Part shown: piece after piece, positions 1 to 9,080 of the stretch
Layout of the letters: each line of letters starts with the position of its first letter
How positions within the stretch are numbered: the stretch's first letter is position 1
From: Mesorhizobium sp. DCY119
GTDB lineage: Bacteria; Pseudomonadota; Alphaproteobacteria; Rhizobiales; Rhizobiaceae
Direction: 5' to 3'
DNA length: 64,000 bases
Assembly (NCBI RefSeq): GCF_003590645.1
Contig: NZ_CP031834.1
Span: 2,108,501-2,172,500, forward strand
Notes under the pieces: model-generated
Seen by the model: the letters and a program-made list of their open reading frames with translations, nothing else
What the model was told of the DNA's origin: nothing
Databases searched by the model: none
Made by a program: the position numbers and the translations under genes

Positions 1-2211
1 GTGGGCATCGGCTTCCTGCTGACGGCGTGGCTGCTGTTCAAGCGTTCGGGGGCTGCGCTTTGGGTTTTCGCGCTGGTGCTGATCGGAACGCTGGCCTGGG
101 CAATATGGGAAGTCGGTCTCGACTGGTGGCAGCTTGGACCGCGAGGCGGTGTTGTCGTGCTTCTGGCGCTGTGGCTGCTGACGCCGTGGGTGCGGCGGCG
201 CCTGACGGCTTCCGGCGGCGCAATTCCGCTGGCGGCCGGCGTTCTTGCCGCACTGATTGCGGCAGGCGCGTCGATGACGGTCGATCCGCAGGACATCGCC
301 GGCGAGTTGCCGACGGACAAGGTCGCCGCCACGCCGGATCTCGGCGGCGGCGACGTGCCGGCGGGCGAATGGCATTTCTACGGCCGCACGCAATATGGCC
401 AGCGCTATTCGCCGCTCGACCAGATCACGCCTCAGAACGTCTCGACGCTGACGCCGGCATGGACCTTCCAGACCGGAGATGTGCGCACGTCGGCGGACGT
501 GCCGGAAACGACCTATCAGGTGACGCCGCTGAAGATTGGCGACACGCTTTATATCTGCACGCCGCACAACTGGGCGATTGCCATCGACGCGGCGACCGGC
601 AAGGAAAAGTGGCGCTTCGATCCCAAGATCGCCGAGGACAGCGACCGCCAGCACCAGACCTGCCGCGGCGTGTCCTATTACAATGACACCAAGGTCGCAG
701 CCGGGCAGCCCTGCGCGCAGCGCGTCTACCTGCCGACCTCGGATGCACGCCTGATCGCACTCGATGCGGCTAACGGGCAGGTTTGCAGCGGCTTTGCCAA
801 TGGCGGCACGATCGATCTCTACGCCAACATGCCCTACAAGCAGCCGGGCTATTATTATTCGACTTCGGCGCCATTGATCGCCGGAGGCAAGATCATCGTC
901 GGCGGTGCGGTCAACGACAACTATGCAGCCGACGAGCCGTCGGGCGTCATCCGTGCCTATGATGCCGACACCGGCGCGCTGGTGTGGAACTTCGATTCCG
1001 GCAATCCGGACAAGACGACGCCGATCGCTGCCGGCGAAACCTACACGGCGAACTCGCCCAACATGTGGTCCACGCCAAGTGCGGATGAGAAGCTCGGCCT
1101 GCTTTTCGTGCCGCTCGGCAACAAGACGCCGGACCAGCTTGGCATGGATCGCAGCGAGAATGTCGAAAAGTTCTCGTCATCGATCACCGCGCTCGATCTC
1201 AACACCGGGCAGATGCGCTGGGTGCGCCAGACCGTGCATCACGATCTGTGGGACATGGATATTCCCGCACAACCGAGCTTGGTCGACATTAATACGGACA
1301 AGGGCGTGGTGCCTGCGCTCGTCGGTCCGACGAAGCAGGGCGACATCTATGTGCTCGATCGCCGCACGGGCGAGCCTGTGCTTTCCGTCACCGAGATGCC
1401 GGCGCCGGGCGGTGCGATCGAAGGCGACCACGCATCGCCGACGCAGCCTGTGTCTGCCCTGACCTTCATGCCGCCGCCGCTGACCGGCAAGGACATGTGG
1501 GGCATCACCATGTTCGACCAGCTTGTCTGCCGCATAAAGCTGACGCAACTTCGCTACGAGGGCCGCTACACGCCGCCATCGCTGCAGGGCTCGCTGATCT
1601 ATCCCGGCAATTTCGGAACGTTCAACTGGGGCGGCGTCGCCGTCGACCCGGTGCGGCAGGTGATGTTCGGCATGCCGACCTATCTCGCTTTCACGTCAAA
1701 GCTTATTCCCCGCGCCGACGTGCCGCCGCCGGATGGTTCGAAGGGTAGCGAGCAGGGCCTGAACCGCAATGAGGGATTGCCCTATGCGGTGGTGATGGGG
1801 CCGTTCCTGTCGCCGCTCGGCATTCCCTGCCAGTCGCCGCCCTGGGGTTATGTCGCCGGTGCCGATCTCAGAACCGGCAAGATCGCCTACAAGCACCGCA
1901 ACGGCACGGTCTACGACATGACGCCGCTGCCGCTGCCCCTCAAGGTCGGCGTGCCGGGCATTGGCGGGCCGATGATCACCGCCGGCGGCGTCGCCTTCCT
2001 GGGCGCTGCGGTCGATGACTATTTCCGGGCCTATGATGTGACGACAGGCCGGCAGCTCTGGGAGGCGCGGCTCCCGGCCGGCGGCCAGTCGACGCCGATG
2101 ACCTATACGGTGGCCGATGGACGGCAATTCGTGGTGATCGTCGCCGGCGGTCACGGCTCGGTCGGCACCAAGCCGGGCGATTACGTGATGGCCTACACGC
2201 TGCCGAAATAG
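1..2211 (+). CDS. gcd: Membrane-bound PQQ-dependent glucose dehydrogenase, 5' end cut by the window
   Basis: This enzyme oxidises glucose to gluconolactone in the periplasm and passes electrons to ubiquinone. The 736 visible residues start inside the N-terminal membrane region: three hydrophobic segments lie within the first 95 residues. The beta-propeller begins near WHFYGRTQYGQRYSPL, and HHDLWDMDIPAQP carries the expected active-site aspartate region. Compared with the E. coli protein, as I recall it, about 45 N-terminal residues are missing, so the GTG at base 1 is only the first in-frame codon in view and probably not the true start. The C-terminus is complete. A perfect 12-bp hairpin follows the stop. 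In rhizobia this pathway needs PQQ made elsewhere; no pqq gene is in the window. Confidence 0.93.
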   Translation: MGIGFLLTAWLLFKRSGAALWVFALVLIGTLAWAIWEVGLDWWQLGPRGGVVVLLALWLLTPWVRRRLTASGGAIPLAAGVLAALIAAGASMTVDPQDIAGELPTDKVAATPDLGGGDVPAGEWHFYGRTQYGQRYSPLDQITPQNVSTLTPAWTFQTGDVRTSADVPETTYQVTPLKIGDTLYICTPHNWAIAIDAATGKEKWRFDPKIAEDSDRQHQTCRGVSYYNDTKVAAGQPCAQRVYLPTSDARLIALDAANGQVCSGFANGGTIDLYANMPYKQPGYYYSTSAPLIAGGKIIVGGAVNDNYAADEPSGVIRAYDADTGALVWNFDSGNPDKTTPIAAGETYTANSPNMWSTPSADEKLGLLFVPLGNKTPDQLGMDRSENVEKFSSSITALDLNTGQMRWVRQTVHHDLWDMDIPAQPSLVDINTDKGVVPALVGPTKQGDIYVLDRRTGEPVLSVTEMPAPGGAIEGDHASPTQPVSALTFMPPPLTGKDMWGITMFDQLVCRIKLTQLRYEGRYTPPSLQGSLIYPGNFGTFNWGGVAVDPVRQVMFGMPTYLAFTSKLIPRADVPPPDGSKGSEQGLNRNEGLPYAVVMGPFLSPLGIPCQSPPWGYVAGADLRTGKIAYKHRNGTVYDMTPLPLPLKVGVPGIGGPMITAGGVAFLGAAVDDYFRAYDVTTGRQLWEARLPAGGQSTPMTYTVADGRQFVVIVAGGHGSVGTKPGDYVMAYTLPK

Positions 2212-2229
2212 AGCGCAGGAAAGCTTGAA

Positions 2230-2261
2230 GAGAGCGGGAGAGGAAAGCTTCTCCCGCTCTC
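2230..2261 (+). terminator. Hairpin after gcd
   Basis: A perfect 12-bp inverted repeat (2230-2241 with 2250-2261, 8-nt loop) begins 19 bases after the gcd stop. There is no T-run behind it, so it may act as a factor-assisted terminator or mRNA 3' end stabiliser rather than a classic intrinsic terminator. Confidence 0.5.
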
Positions 2262-2401
2262 GGCTATACCGAGGCCTCGCAATCGCGACCGGCTTTCTGT
2301 CCTATTGTTCCTTCCTACACGCAAAAAAGCCGCACTCGGCGCGGTCAATTGCGGGCATCAAGGCGCGGATAACAGCGCTTGAAAGACAGGGGGACAGCAC
2401 G

Positions 2402-2599
2402 ATGAAAGTCTCTTACGACGACGTCAGGCGCACGAAGACGGCGAGACTGGTCATGATCGACGGCCACAGGGTGCGCGTTGATCAGCGGGCCATCAAGGTC
2501 TGGAGAAAGAACCCCGACGCGGTTTTCAACGCCGTTCTGGATTCCCACACAAGGGAATACCGGATGTCGGGCCACGAGACCTTGCGATCAGGCGACTAG
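2402..2599 (+). CDS. Small basic protein of unknown function
   Basis: A 65-residue reading frame begins at an ATG preceded by the purine stretch GGGGGAC. The product is rich in Arg and Lys (DDVRRTKTARLVMIDGHRVRVDQ) with no signal peptide, membrane segment or Cys cluster. I do not recognise the family. It stands alone between gcd and a convergent hydrolase gene. A longer in-frame start at 2225 exists but would run through the gcd hairpin, so it is unlikely. Coding status rests on the start signal and on a protein-like composition, so it is only moderately secure. Confidence 0.5.
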   Translation: MKVSYDDVRRTKTARLVMIDGHRVRVDQRAIKVWRKNPDAVFNAVLDSHTREYRMSGHETLRSGD

Positions 2600-2664
2600 G
2601 CGCAGATACGAGGGTTGCTCGCATCCGGCCGCAACCCCCGTCTTTTCCGAGATAATCTATTTCT

Positions 2665-3495
2665 TCAGTCGGCGCTCTTCGGGAACGTCGGCAGTTTGGC
2701 GATGTCGTCGGCATCATGCTGGACGATCAGCGTTGCCTTCAGCGTCTTTGCGATGTGACGCAACCGATCCATGGAAGCAAGCGATTCGGCCCTGTCGGTG
2801 TTGAATGGCGGGACGTTTTCGGTCTCCAGCTGTTTCTCGAAATGGGCGACGTCTCCGCTGAGCAGAACCGACCCGGTATTTGCCAGCTTTACCAGCAAGC
2901 CGTAGCTGCCTGGCGTGTGGCCGGGCATGGAAAGCATGGTCACCGTGCCGTCTCCAAAGACATCCTTGTCGCCGGTAACGGTTTCCACCTTCGATCCTCC
3001 CTTCAGCCATGGAGCGAGCAGGTCCGGCTCCAGCCCGAAGGGGGCGGGGTCTGCCGTGAAGGCTTTGAAGTCGGCTGCGCCGATCAGCAGTCTGGCTTTC
3101 GGAAAATCGGCGGCCTGGCCGACATGGTCGAAGTGGTAGTGGCTTATGCCGACGGTCGATATCTTCTCCGGCTGAACTCCGATCTTTTCAAGCTGGGCCG
3201 GGATCGTCTGAGCCAGCGTTGGGTTCATCGCCGCATCGCCGAGTGGCGCGTTGAGAAGGGTGGCGGGAAGGCCGGTGTCCCAGAGCATGTAGTCGCCATC
3301 GTGCCGGATGAGGTAGCAGCTATCGGTAAGCGTCCTGCTTTCGCCCTGATAATCATAGGCATCCGAGAAGACGCTCAGATCCTTGACCTTTATCGTGCCG
3401 CAGTCGAGCCGCCACAACTGAACCTCGGCAGCCTGCGCCATGGCTGTTGCAGCAAGCGATGCCACGGTCGAGATGAGAAATAATTTGAGCTTCAT
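2665..3495 (-). CDS. Exported metallo-beta-lactamase-fold hydrolase, lactonase-like
   Basis: The 276-residue product begins with a signal peptide (MKLKLFLISTVASLAATAMAQA, cleavage near residue 23). The metal-binding motif SHYHFDHVG gives the HxHxDH signature, GHTPGSYG supplies the next His, and LLSGDVAHF the bridging Asp. The layout, including the early LDCG and the spacing of the motifs, is closest to N-acyl-homoserine lactonases of the AttM/AiiA type, but the substrate cannot be set from sequence. It is transcribed away from the AraC-type gene at 3655, which is the obvious candidate regulator. The start was chosen at the ATG that opens the signal peptide; an upstream extension in the same frame has no signal-peptide logic. 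Confidence 0.82.
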   Translation of the reverse strand: MKLKLFLISTVASLAATAMAQAAEVQLWRLDCGTIKVKDLSVFSDAYDYQGESRTLTDSCYLIRHDGDYMLWDTGLPATLLNAPLGDAAMNPTLAQTIPAQLEKIGVQPEKISTVGISHYHFDHVGQAADFPKARLLIGAADFKAFTADPAPFGLEPDLLAPWLKGGSKVETVTGDKDVFGDGTVTMLSMPGHTPGSYGLLVKLANTGSVLLSGDVAHFEKQLETENVPPFNTDRAESLASMDRLRHIAKTLKATLIVQHDADDIAKLPTFPKSAD

Positions 3496-3654
3496 GTCCG
3501 TCTCCTGAGGGTAGGCCGGCCGGCAGGCATGTGCCGGCGCCGTCTCCGTAATGGGCGAAAGTGACATGCCGGATGTGTCTGAAGTGCTCAGGGCTGTGCC
3601 CGAAACGCTCATTTGATGGTGGCGGCGGTTTTGCCGGTGTAATAGACTGCCGCG

Positions 3655-4542
3655 ATGAGTTCGAACGAAAATCACGACCACGACGGCTTGCGCCGGCTGT
3701 TGCTGCAGCGGCTGCGGCCCCTGGCGCTCGACCCGGATCGGCCGCACAAGACGTCGGGCATGCATGTCCATGCCGACCAGCTCTTCAGCTATTGCTGCTT
3801 CGACATGGAGCGCCTGGCGCTGGTGACCACTGCCGAGCCTTTGATCGGCATAGTGCTCAGCGGGGAAAAGGAATTCTGGATCGGCGGCATGGGCCAGCGC
3901 TTTGGCGCGGGCGAGGTGTTCGTGCTGCCGGCGGGGCTGGAATGCGATGTCGTCAACATTCCCGGCGAGCGCAGCGGTCTCTACGAGTCGCTGCTGGTCG
4001 AAGTGCCGCGGACCATGCCGAAGCCGGCTAAGGTTCGGCATCGGCATGTTTCCGTCACGTCAGGCTTCGACATGCGCGTGCGCCTGACCGGCGAACTGGT
4101 CGATGCTGTTGCCCATGCGGCGATTGCCCTGCGGGCCTCCGCGCATGCCGAGAGCCTGGCCACGCACCGGCTCGGCGAAGTGCTGCTGTTGTTGCGCGAC
4201 GAGCCGGCGGCGCAGTGCCTGTTCGACACGTCGCTTGCCGACCGGATCGGCTGGCTGGTTCTGGGTGAGCCGGCACGCCAATGGACGGCGGCCGACATCG
4301 GCCGCGAAATCGGGCTCGGTGCATCGACCTTGCGGCGGCGGCTGGCCGAAGACGGAACATCGTTGCGAAAGGTGCTGGCCTCGAGCCGGATGCAACTTGC
4401 CCATGAATTGCTGACACGAGGCGAGGGCAATGTCACCGAGGCCGCCGAGGCGGCCGGTTACGCCTCCCGCTCGCACTTCGTGCGGCGCTTTCAGAGCGTC
4501 TATGGCGCTTCCCCAAGCGAGCACCGTGTCAGAAGGGCTTAG
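3655..4542 (+). CDS. AraC family transcriptional regulator
   Basis: The 295-residue protein has an N-terminal cupin-like sensor region (about residues 30-125, with a short Gly/Glu/Pro pattern RFGAGEVFVLPAG) and a C-terminal double helix-turn-helix (about 195-295). The second helix pair holds the diagnostic VTEAAEAAGYASRSHFVRRF and ends in the family-typical GASPSEHR. It is divergent from the exported hydrolase at 2665-3495 with about 160 bases between the starts, so control of that gene or of itself is likely. The ligand is unknown. Confidence 0.88.
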   Translation: MSSNENHDHDGLRRLLLQRLRPLALDPDRPHKTSGMHVHADQLFSYCCFDMERLALVTTAEPLIGIVLSGEKEFWIGGMGQRFGAGEVFVLPAGLECDVVNIPGERSGLYESLLVEVPRTMPKPAKVRHRHVSVTSGFDMRVRLTGELVDAVAHAAIALRASAHAESLATHRLGEVLLLLRDEPAAQCLFDTSLADRIGWLVLGEPARQWTAADIGREIGLGASTLRRRLAEDGTSLRKVLASSRMQLAHELLTRGEGNVTEAAEAAGYASRSHFVRRFQSVYGASPSEHRVRRA

Positions 4543-4755
4543 GCCTCGACCAGCCTCCTTATTCCGTTTTCTCGTTGCTGCGCCTGTCCAGTTGCAGTGG
4601 AAAGCGTATTTTCAAGCCGGCTAAACGGGTAGCGCCACAGCTTTCCCGCTGATAAGGGTGCCTTCTGAAGGGGCGGGATTTCCTGCCTGCATCGCGACCT
4701 CGGCATTTTTAATGCCTGGCGCAATCATGGAAAGAAAACCGGAGCACGGCACGCG

Positions 4756-5397
4756 ATGATGGGATGGTTCCGCAAGCTTCTCCCGCGCGAGGATCGTTTC
4801 TTCGATCTGTTCGCAAGGCATTCCGAAACGCTGGTTCTCGGCGCGAAGGCGCTTGAGCGGCTTTTGGCCGGCGACGATATCGAGGCGCGCGGCAAGGAGA
4901 TCATCGCGCTGGAGGACCGCGCCGACGCCATCACCGGCGAGGTGCTGCTTGCGGTTCGCAAGAGCTTCATAACGCCGTTCGACCGCGGCGACATCAAGGA
5001 TCTCATCCAGTCCATGGACGACGCCATCGACATGATGCGCAAGACGGTGAAGACCGTGACGCTGTTCGAGCAGCGCGAGTTCGAGCCGCTGATGCAGCAG
5101 ATGGGCACGCTTGGCGTGGAAGCCGCAAACCTCATCGCCCAAGCAGTTCCGCTGCTCGACCGCGTCAACGCCAACGCCACCCGTCTCAACGAGCTGACCG
5201 AACAGGTGGTGCGCGTCGAGGAGCAATCCGACGAGTTGCACGATCGCGGCCTCAAGGAGCTTTTCAAGCGATACGGCCGCTCCGATCCGATGGCCTACAT
5301 GATCGGCAGCGAGATCTATTCCGAGCTGGAAAAGGTGGTCGACCGCTTCGAGGATGTTGCCAATGAGATCAGCGGCATCGTCATCGAGAACGTCTAG
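4756..5397 (+). CDS. DUF47/PhoU-like phosphate transport accessory protein (OrfA type)
   Basis: A 213-residue, all-helical protein beginning WFRKLLPREDRFFDLFARH, the usual opening of DUF47 proteins, with PhoU-like helical repeats (ALEDRADAITGEV, SMDDAIDMMRKTVKTV). It lies 8 bases upstream of the Pit transporter gene, the arrangement known in Sinorhizobium as orfA-pit, where the pair supports low-affinity phosphate uptake and is repressed by PhoB on phosphate limitation. I did not find a convincing Pho box in the 213 bases upstream. The protein probably regulates or stabilises the transporter at the inner membrane. Confidence 0.88.
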   Translation: MMGWFRKLLPREDRFFDLFARHSETLVLGAKALERLLAGDDIEARGKEIIALEDRADAITGEVLLAVRKSFITPFDRGDIKDLIQSMDDAIDMMRKTVKTVTLFEQREFEPLMQQMGTLGVEAANLIAQAVPLLDRVNANATRLNELTEQVVRVEEQSDELHDRGLKELFKRYGRSDPMAYMIGSEIYSELEKVVDRFEDVANEISGIVIENV

Positions 5398-5405
5398 GAA
5401 AATCG

Positions 5406-6410
5406 ATGGACGCCACACTCGCGTTTCCGCTGCTGGTCGGTCTGATCGGCGTCGCCCTGTTCTTCGACTTCCTCAACGGGCTTCATGACGCCGCGAATTC
5501 CATCGCGACCATCGTCTCGACGCGTGTTCTGCGGCCGCAATATGCGGTGTTATGGGCGGCGTTCTTCAACTTCATCGCCTTCCTGTTCTTCGGGCTGCAT
5601 GTCGCCGAGACGCTGGGTACCGGCATCATCAGCGCCGACGTCGTCGATCCGCGCGTGGTGTTCTCCGCACTCATGGGCGCAATCGCCTGGAACCTGCTGA
5701 CATGGGCCTTCGGCATCCCGTCCAGCAGTTCGCACGCATTGGTCGGCGGGCTGGTTGGGGCAGGGGTGGCGAAGGCCGGCGGCGGCGCGATCGTCTGGTC
5801 GGGCCTGGCGAAGACGACGGCTGCAATCGTTCTTTCGCCGGCGACAGGCTTCATCCTGGCGCTGATGCTGGTGCTGGCGGTGTCATGGATTTTCGTGCGC
5901 AGCACGCCTTTCGCGGTCGATCGCACCTTCCGCATCATGCAGTTCATCTCCGCCTCGCTCTATTCGCTCGGCCATGGCGGCAACGATGCGCAAAAGACCA
6001 TGGGCATCATCGCCGTGCTGCTCTATTCGCAGGGCATGCTCGGGCCGGACTTTTACGTGCCCTTCTGGGTGGTGATTTCCTGTCAGCTCGTGCTGGCGCT
6101 CGGCACGCTGTTCGGCGGCTGGCGCATCGTCCACACGATGGGATCGAAGATCACGCGGCTCAACCCGATGCAGGGTTTTTGTGCCGAAACCGGTGGCGCG
6201 ATCACGCTGTTTGCCGCGACATGGCTCGGCATTCCGGTTTCGACCACGCACACCATCACCGGCGCGATCATTGGCGTTGGCGCCGCGCGCCGGGTGTCTG
6301 CGGTGCGGTGGGGCATCGCCGGCAACATCGTCGTGGCGTGGATCATCACCATCCCGATCACGGCGGCGATTTCGGCGCTCTGCTACGTCGCCACCGGGCT
6401 TTTTGTGTAA
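5406..6410 (+). CDS. pit: Low-affinity inorganic phosphate transporter
   Basis: The 334-residue membrane protein has about ten hydrophobic segments and the PiT signature in both halves: FDFLNGLHDAANSIAT near residue 20 and LGHGGNDAQKTMG near residue 195, plus GIPSSSSHALVGGLVG and GIPVSTTHTITGAIIG. These mark the inverted duplicated domains of the PHO4/PiT family. The length matches the short alphaproteobacterial Pit proteins. It follows the DUF47 gene by 8 bases and is almost certainly cotranscribed with it. Confidence 0.95.
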   Translation: MDATLAFPLLVGLIGVALFFDFLNGLHDAANSIATIVSTRVLRPQYAVLWAAFFNFIAFLFFGLHVAETLGTGIISADVVDPRVVFSALMGAIAWNLLTWAFGIPSSSSHALVGGLVGAGVAKAGGGAIVWSGLAKTTAAIVLSPATGFILALMLVLAVSWIFVRSTPFAVDRTFRIMQFISASLYSLGHGGNDAQKTMGIIAVLLYSQGMLGPDFYVPFWVVISCQLVLALGTLFGGWRIVHTMGSKITRLNPMQGFCAETGGAITLFAATWLGIPVSTTHTITGAIIGVGAARRVSAVRWGIAGNIVVAWIITIPITAAISALCYVATGLFV

Positions 6411-6615
6411 CCCTGCCGGGGCTGCGCGGTTCTTGACGCGCGCCGAGGGCTTGAATAGCTTTCCTGTCGGCCGGATGCGGCCGGCAGCCCGCGCTCCGCA
6501 ACGAGCATGGCGAACGCATCCCGAGATATCTGTCACCTGATCCCACGGACGGTGAGAGCGTCAGCAATGCGGGCACTGATGAGCTTCCTCACCGTTTCGG
6601 AAGGATCGGAAGACC

Positions 6616-7173
6616 ATGCGATCTTTTCACGATGCCAAGGCGATGGCCAAGGCCATGCGCGAAACCCTTGCCGCCAGGGGCCTGACGATTTCCCACAGCG
6701 AAGCGCTGGAGATCGTTGCCCGCCAGTTCGGCCTCGACAACTGGAACATTCTGTCAGCGAAGATCGAGGCGGAGGAGGGCGAGAGCCGGCCGGCGTCAAA
6801 CGGCATCGCCTTCGAACAGGCCGTGCCGATCGTGCGTATCTTCGATGTTGCCAAGGCGCACGAATTCTATCTCGATTTCCTTGGCTTCAAGGTCGATTGG
6901 GAACACCGCTTCGGCGAGAATTTTCCGCTCTACGAGCAGGTCTCGCGGGCAGGGCTGCGGCTGCATCTCAGTGAACACTCCGGCGATGCGACGCCGGGCG
7001 GCAACATGGTCGTCTACATGAAGGGCGTGGAAGCCTTTCAGAAGGAACTGAGCGGCAAGCACTATCGCTACCTGAAGCCGGGGCTGGAAAAGGAAGAATG
7101 GGGCCTGGAAATGCAGGTCACCGACCCGTTCAACAACCGCATCCGCTTCATGGAGAGCAAGGACGCCGCCTGA
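6616..7173 (+). CDS. Glyoxalase-superfamily (VOC-fold) protein with N-terminal helical domain
   Basis: The 185-residue protein has two parts. Residues 1-55 are helical (FHDAKAMAKAMRETLAARGLTISHSEALEIVARQFG). Residues 65-185 are a vicinal-oxygen-chelate fold with FDVAKAHEFYLDFLGFKVDWEHRF and a closing DPFNNRIRFME. This is the arrangement of the bleomycin-resistance-like glyoxalase superfamily proteins common in Proteobacteria; drug binding is possible but unproven. The gene stands alone, 200 bases after pit, and ends against a bidirectional terminator. Confidence 0.8.
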   Translation: MRSFHDAKAMAKAMRETLAARGLTISHSEALEIVARQFGLDNWNILSAKIEAEEGESRPASNGIAFEQAVPIVRIFDVAKAHEFYLDFLGFKVDWEHRFGENFPLYEQVSRAGLRLHLSEHSGDATPGGNMVVYMKGVEAFQKELSGKHYRYLKPGLEKEEWGLEMQVTDPFNNRIRFMESKDAA

Positions 7174-7196
7174 TCGCTGCCTATCCCGGACGATAA

Positions 7197-7224
7197 GGCA
7201 GCCCGCCGGTTAAGGCGGGCTGCC
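7197..7224. terminator. Bidirectional hairpin between convergent genes
   Basis: A perfect 11-bp stem (7197-7207 with 7214-7224) and a 6-nt loop lie exactly between the convergent stops at 7173 and 7232. T-rich tails are weak on both sides, but position and stem strength make it the probable terminator for both genes. Confidence 0.65.
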
Positions 7225-7231
7225 TGTCTGA

Positions 7232-7669
7232 TCAAAGCCCGAAATGTCCCTTCAGCCCGGGAACGGACTCGACAATCTCATTGACGACATCTGGTCCGGC
7301 GGCAGTCTTTGCCTGCTGGATCAAGGTCGTGCCGGCCTGCCTGATCTGCGTGGCATCGAGGCCGGTGGAGCGAAGCTGCGAGATGCCGTTGATCAGCGCA
7401 CCGGCCTTTTCACCCAGTGCGCCGCCCAGCGCAGAGGTCAGCGAGCCGAACAGTCCACCGCCGGACCCGCCGGCGGGTTGCGCTGCCATCACATCATATT
7501 GCCGGGCAAGATCCAGCGAGCCGGGAATGCTGCCGAAAAGCTCGGCGACACGCGTGCCCTCGGCCTCATGCTCGAGCACCGACAGGATGGTGCCGACGGC
7601 CTTTTCCGTCGTCGGCTCGTCCAGACCGGCCTTGGACGAGACTGTGGTGAGGATTTCCTGGATGTTCAC
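7232..7669 (-). CDS. DUF2780/DUF2267-like protein of unknown function
   Basis: A 145-residue protein opening MNIQEILTTVSSKAGLDEPTTEKAVGTILSVLEHEA, a helical module seen in DUF2780 (VcgC/VcgE-type) and related DUF2267 proteins, followed by a Gly-rich stretch (QPAGGSGGGLFGSLTSALGGALG) and further helices. It has no signal peptide. The function is not known. It lies 10 bases downstream of the secreted repeat protein gene at 7680-8384 on the same strand, so the two probably share a transcript. Confidence 0.7.
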   Translation of the reverse strand: MNIQEILTTVSSKAGLDEPTTEKAVGTILSVLEHEAEGTRVAELFGSIPGSLDLARQYDVMAAQPAGGSGGGLFGSLTSALGGALGEKAGALINGISQLRSTGLDATQIRQAGTTLIQQAKTAAGPDVVNEIVESVPGLKGHFGL

Positions 7670-7679
7670 AAGCGCCTCC

Positions 7680-8384
7680 CTATCCCTGTGCCTTCAGGCG
7701 CGTGTTGCAGGAACTCCAGAATTGAGGCCATTGCGTACCGGCCGGCAAGGTGCCCGAGGATTTTTGGCTCTGCCATTGCGTCGAGCATTCGTGAATGCGC
7801 TGGCGGAACGCGACTTCGCCGGGGGTAAGCGCCTTGCCGTTGGCGTTTGTCATCGGCATGGCCGATTGCATACTCGTAGCGGCTGTTGCCTGGGCCGGTT
7901 CGGGCGGAACATTGGATGCGTCCGATTTGTCGTTCTTGATGCTGTCTGCGCAGGCCGTCAGGAATTGCGGCCATTTCTGCCCTTTCAGGGTGTTGGCGGA
8001 TTTGGCCGCCTGATATTGCGTGCTGCAGATTTGCTGCGTCGTCTGATGCCCGGCAGCGGCAAGCGCGACCGTCTTGGCCGCCGGTGCCATGGCGGTGGTC
8101 TGCTTCATCATCGTTTTGGGTTGAGCTGCCATCGCGGCCGTCGCCGCCACTGGTGCCGCGGCCGCGCCATTGTTCATGGTGGCGCTGCAATCGGACAGAT
8201 ACTGCGGCCACTTCTTGCCGTTCAGCGTACCGGCGGTCTTGGCCGCCTGATACTGGGTGGCGCAAGCCTTGGTGGTGGATTGTGCAGCAGTGGCATTCGC
8301 GGCGAAACCCTGAGAGGGCAGGGCCAGCAATGCCGTGCCGACAAATGCCAGGGCACTCGTGGATATCAGACTGGGAAAGCTCAT
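7680..8384 (-). CDS. Secreted protein with three Cys-bounded WPQ repeats
   Basis: The 234-residue product has a signal peptide (hydrophobic core about residues 8-24, likely cleavage near FAA at 27-29). The mature part carries three copies of a 26-27-residue module bounded by cysteines at 41/66, 120/145 and 200/226. Its core is QYQAAKxAxTLxGxKWPQ(Y/F)L; the third copy is diverged (QWQSQKSSGTL...QWPQFW). The modules are joined by low-complexity Ala/Met/Thr linkers. I do not recognise the family by name. The ATG at 8384 was chosen for its AAGGAGG ribosome site and because the longer frame would put about 48 Arg-rich residues before the signal peptide. Regular Cys spacing suggests one disulphide per module. 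Confidence 0.72.
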   Translation of the reverse strand: MSFPSLISTSALAFVGTALLALPSQGFAANATAAQSTTKACATQYQAAKTAGTLNGKKWPQYLSDCSATMNNGAAAAPVAATAAMAAQPKTMMKQTTAMAPAAKTVALAAAGHQTTQQICSTQYQAAKSANTLKGQKWPQFLTACADSIKNDKSDASNVPPEPAQATAATSMQSAMPMTNANGKALTPGEVAFRQRIHECSTQWQSQKSSGTLPAGTQWPQFWSSCNTRLKAQG

Positions 8385-8610
8385 CGTCGTGTCCTCCTTG
8401 CGGACATAGCTTCGCCTGCGGAGCGGGTGTCCGTTCCGACATAAGAGGCGTTGTGGGAGGCTTCGGAATGCGCCAGTGGATCGCCGGATTGGCGAAGACG
8501 CTGCGGAAGGCGAGGCCAGCACGGCCAAGCTTCTCCCAAATTGTGGCAGGATGTACGGGGTCGGCCTACATCACCAAAATTTAATAATCCGGTAAGTTTT
8601 GGCAGCCGCC

Positions 8611-9066
8611 CTATCGAGTGGTGGCAAGCCTTTGCCGCCTTGCCGACAAGGCAAATCCGTCGCGGATGTTGAAGCCCATCAAAGTGAGGTTGATCAATCC
8701 CACGGCGAGTTCGATTGCCTGTACCGTCATGAAGGCGGTGCCGAAGTCGCCCGCTGCTGCCTTGGCGTTGAGGAACAGCGCCGACGGCAGCAGCACCAAA
8801 AGGCCGTTGAGCGCGATGAATGGCATGCGCTTCTTCTTGGCCGTAACCATCGGCAGTCGCATGCCTTTGCCGAGGCGAAAGCCGCTGGCGCCGGTCGCCG
8901 CGAGCGCCGGCACAAGCACGAGCATGGCCCAGACGATCGCCTGCTTGACGGCGGCGATGGCCGTCGGCGTGCCGAAAAGCTCGCTGATTGCGGTAGAGAG
9001 CCAGAAGCTGGCGATCAGGACGAAGGCGAGGATGCCGGCGACTGCATGCAAGCGGTGGAGAGGCAT
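8611..9066 (-). CDS. Small four-helix membrane protein of unknown function
   Basis: A 151-residue protein with four hydrophobic segments (about residues 7-28, 40-62, 84-102 and 112-132) and basic loops (FRLGKGMRLPMVTAKKKRM), so an integral inner-membrane protein. It opens MPLHRLHAVAGILAFVLIASFW. I cannot name the family. The start has a GGAGG site five to nine bases upstream. The promoter region carries a striking tandem palindrome at 9081-9115, suggesting tight repressor control. Confidence 0.7.
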   Translation of the reverse strand: MPLHRLHAVAGILAFVLIASFWLSTAISELFGTPTAIAAVKQAIVWAMLVLVPALAATGASGFRLGKGMRLPMVTAKKKRMPFIALNGLLVLLPSALFLNAKAAAGDFGTAFMTVQAIELAVGLINLTLMGFNIRDGFALSARRQRLATTR

Positions 9067-9080
9067 GGTTTTCCTCCATA

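Noticed and set aside
3496-4047. Long upstream extension of the exported hydrolase frame
   Set aside because: It runs antisense through the AraC gene and would put a signal peptide in the middle of the protein.
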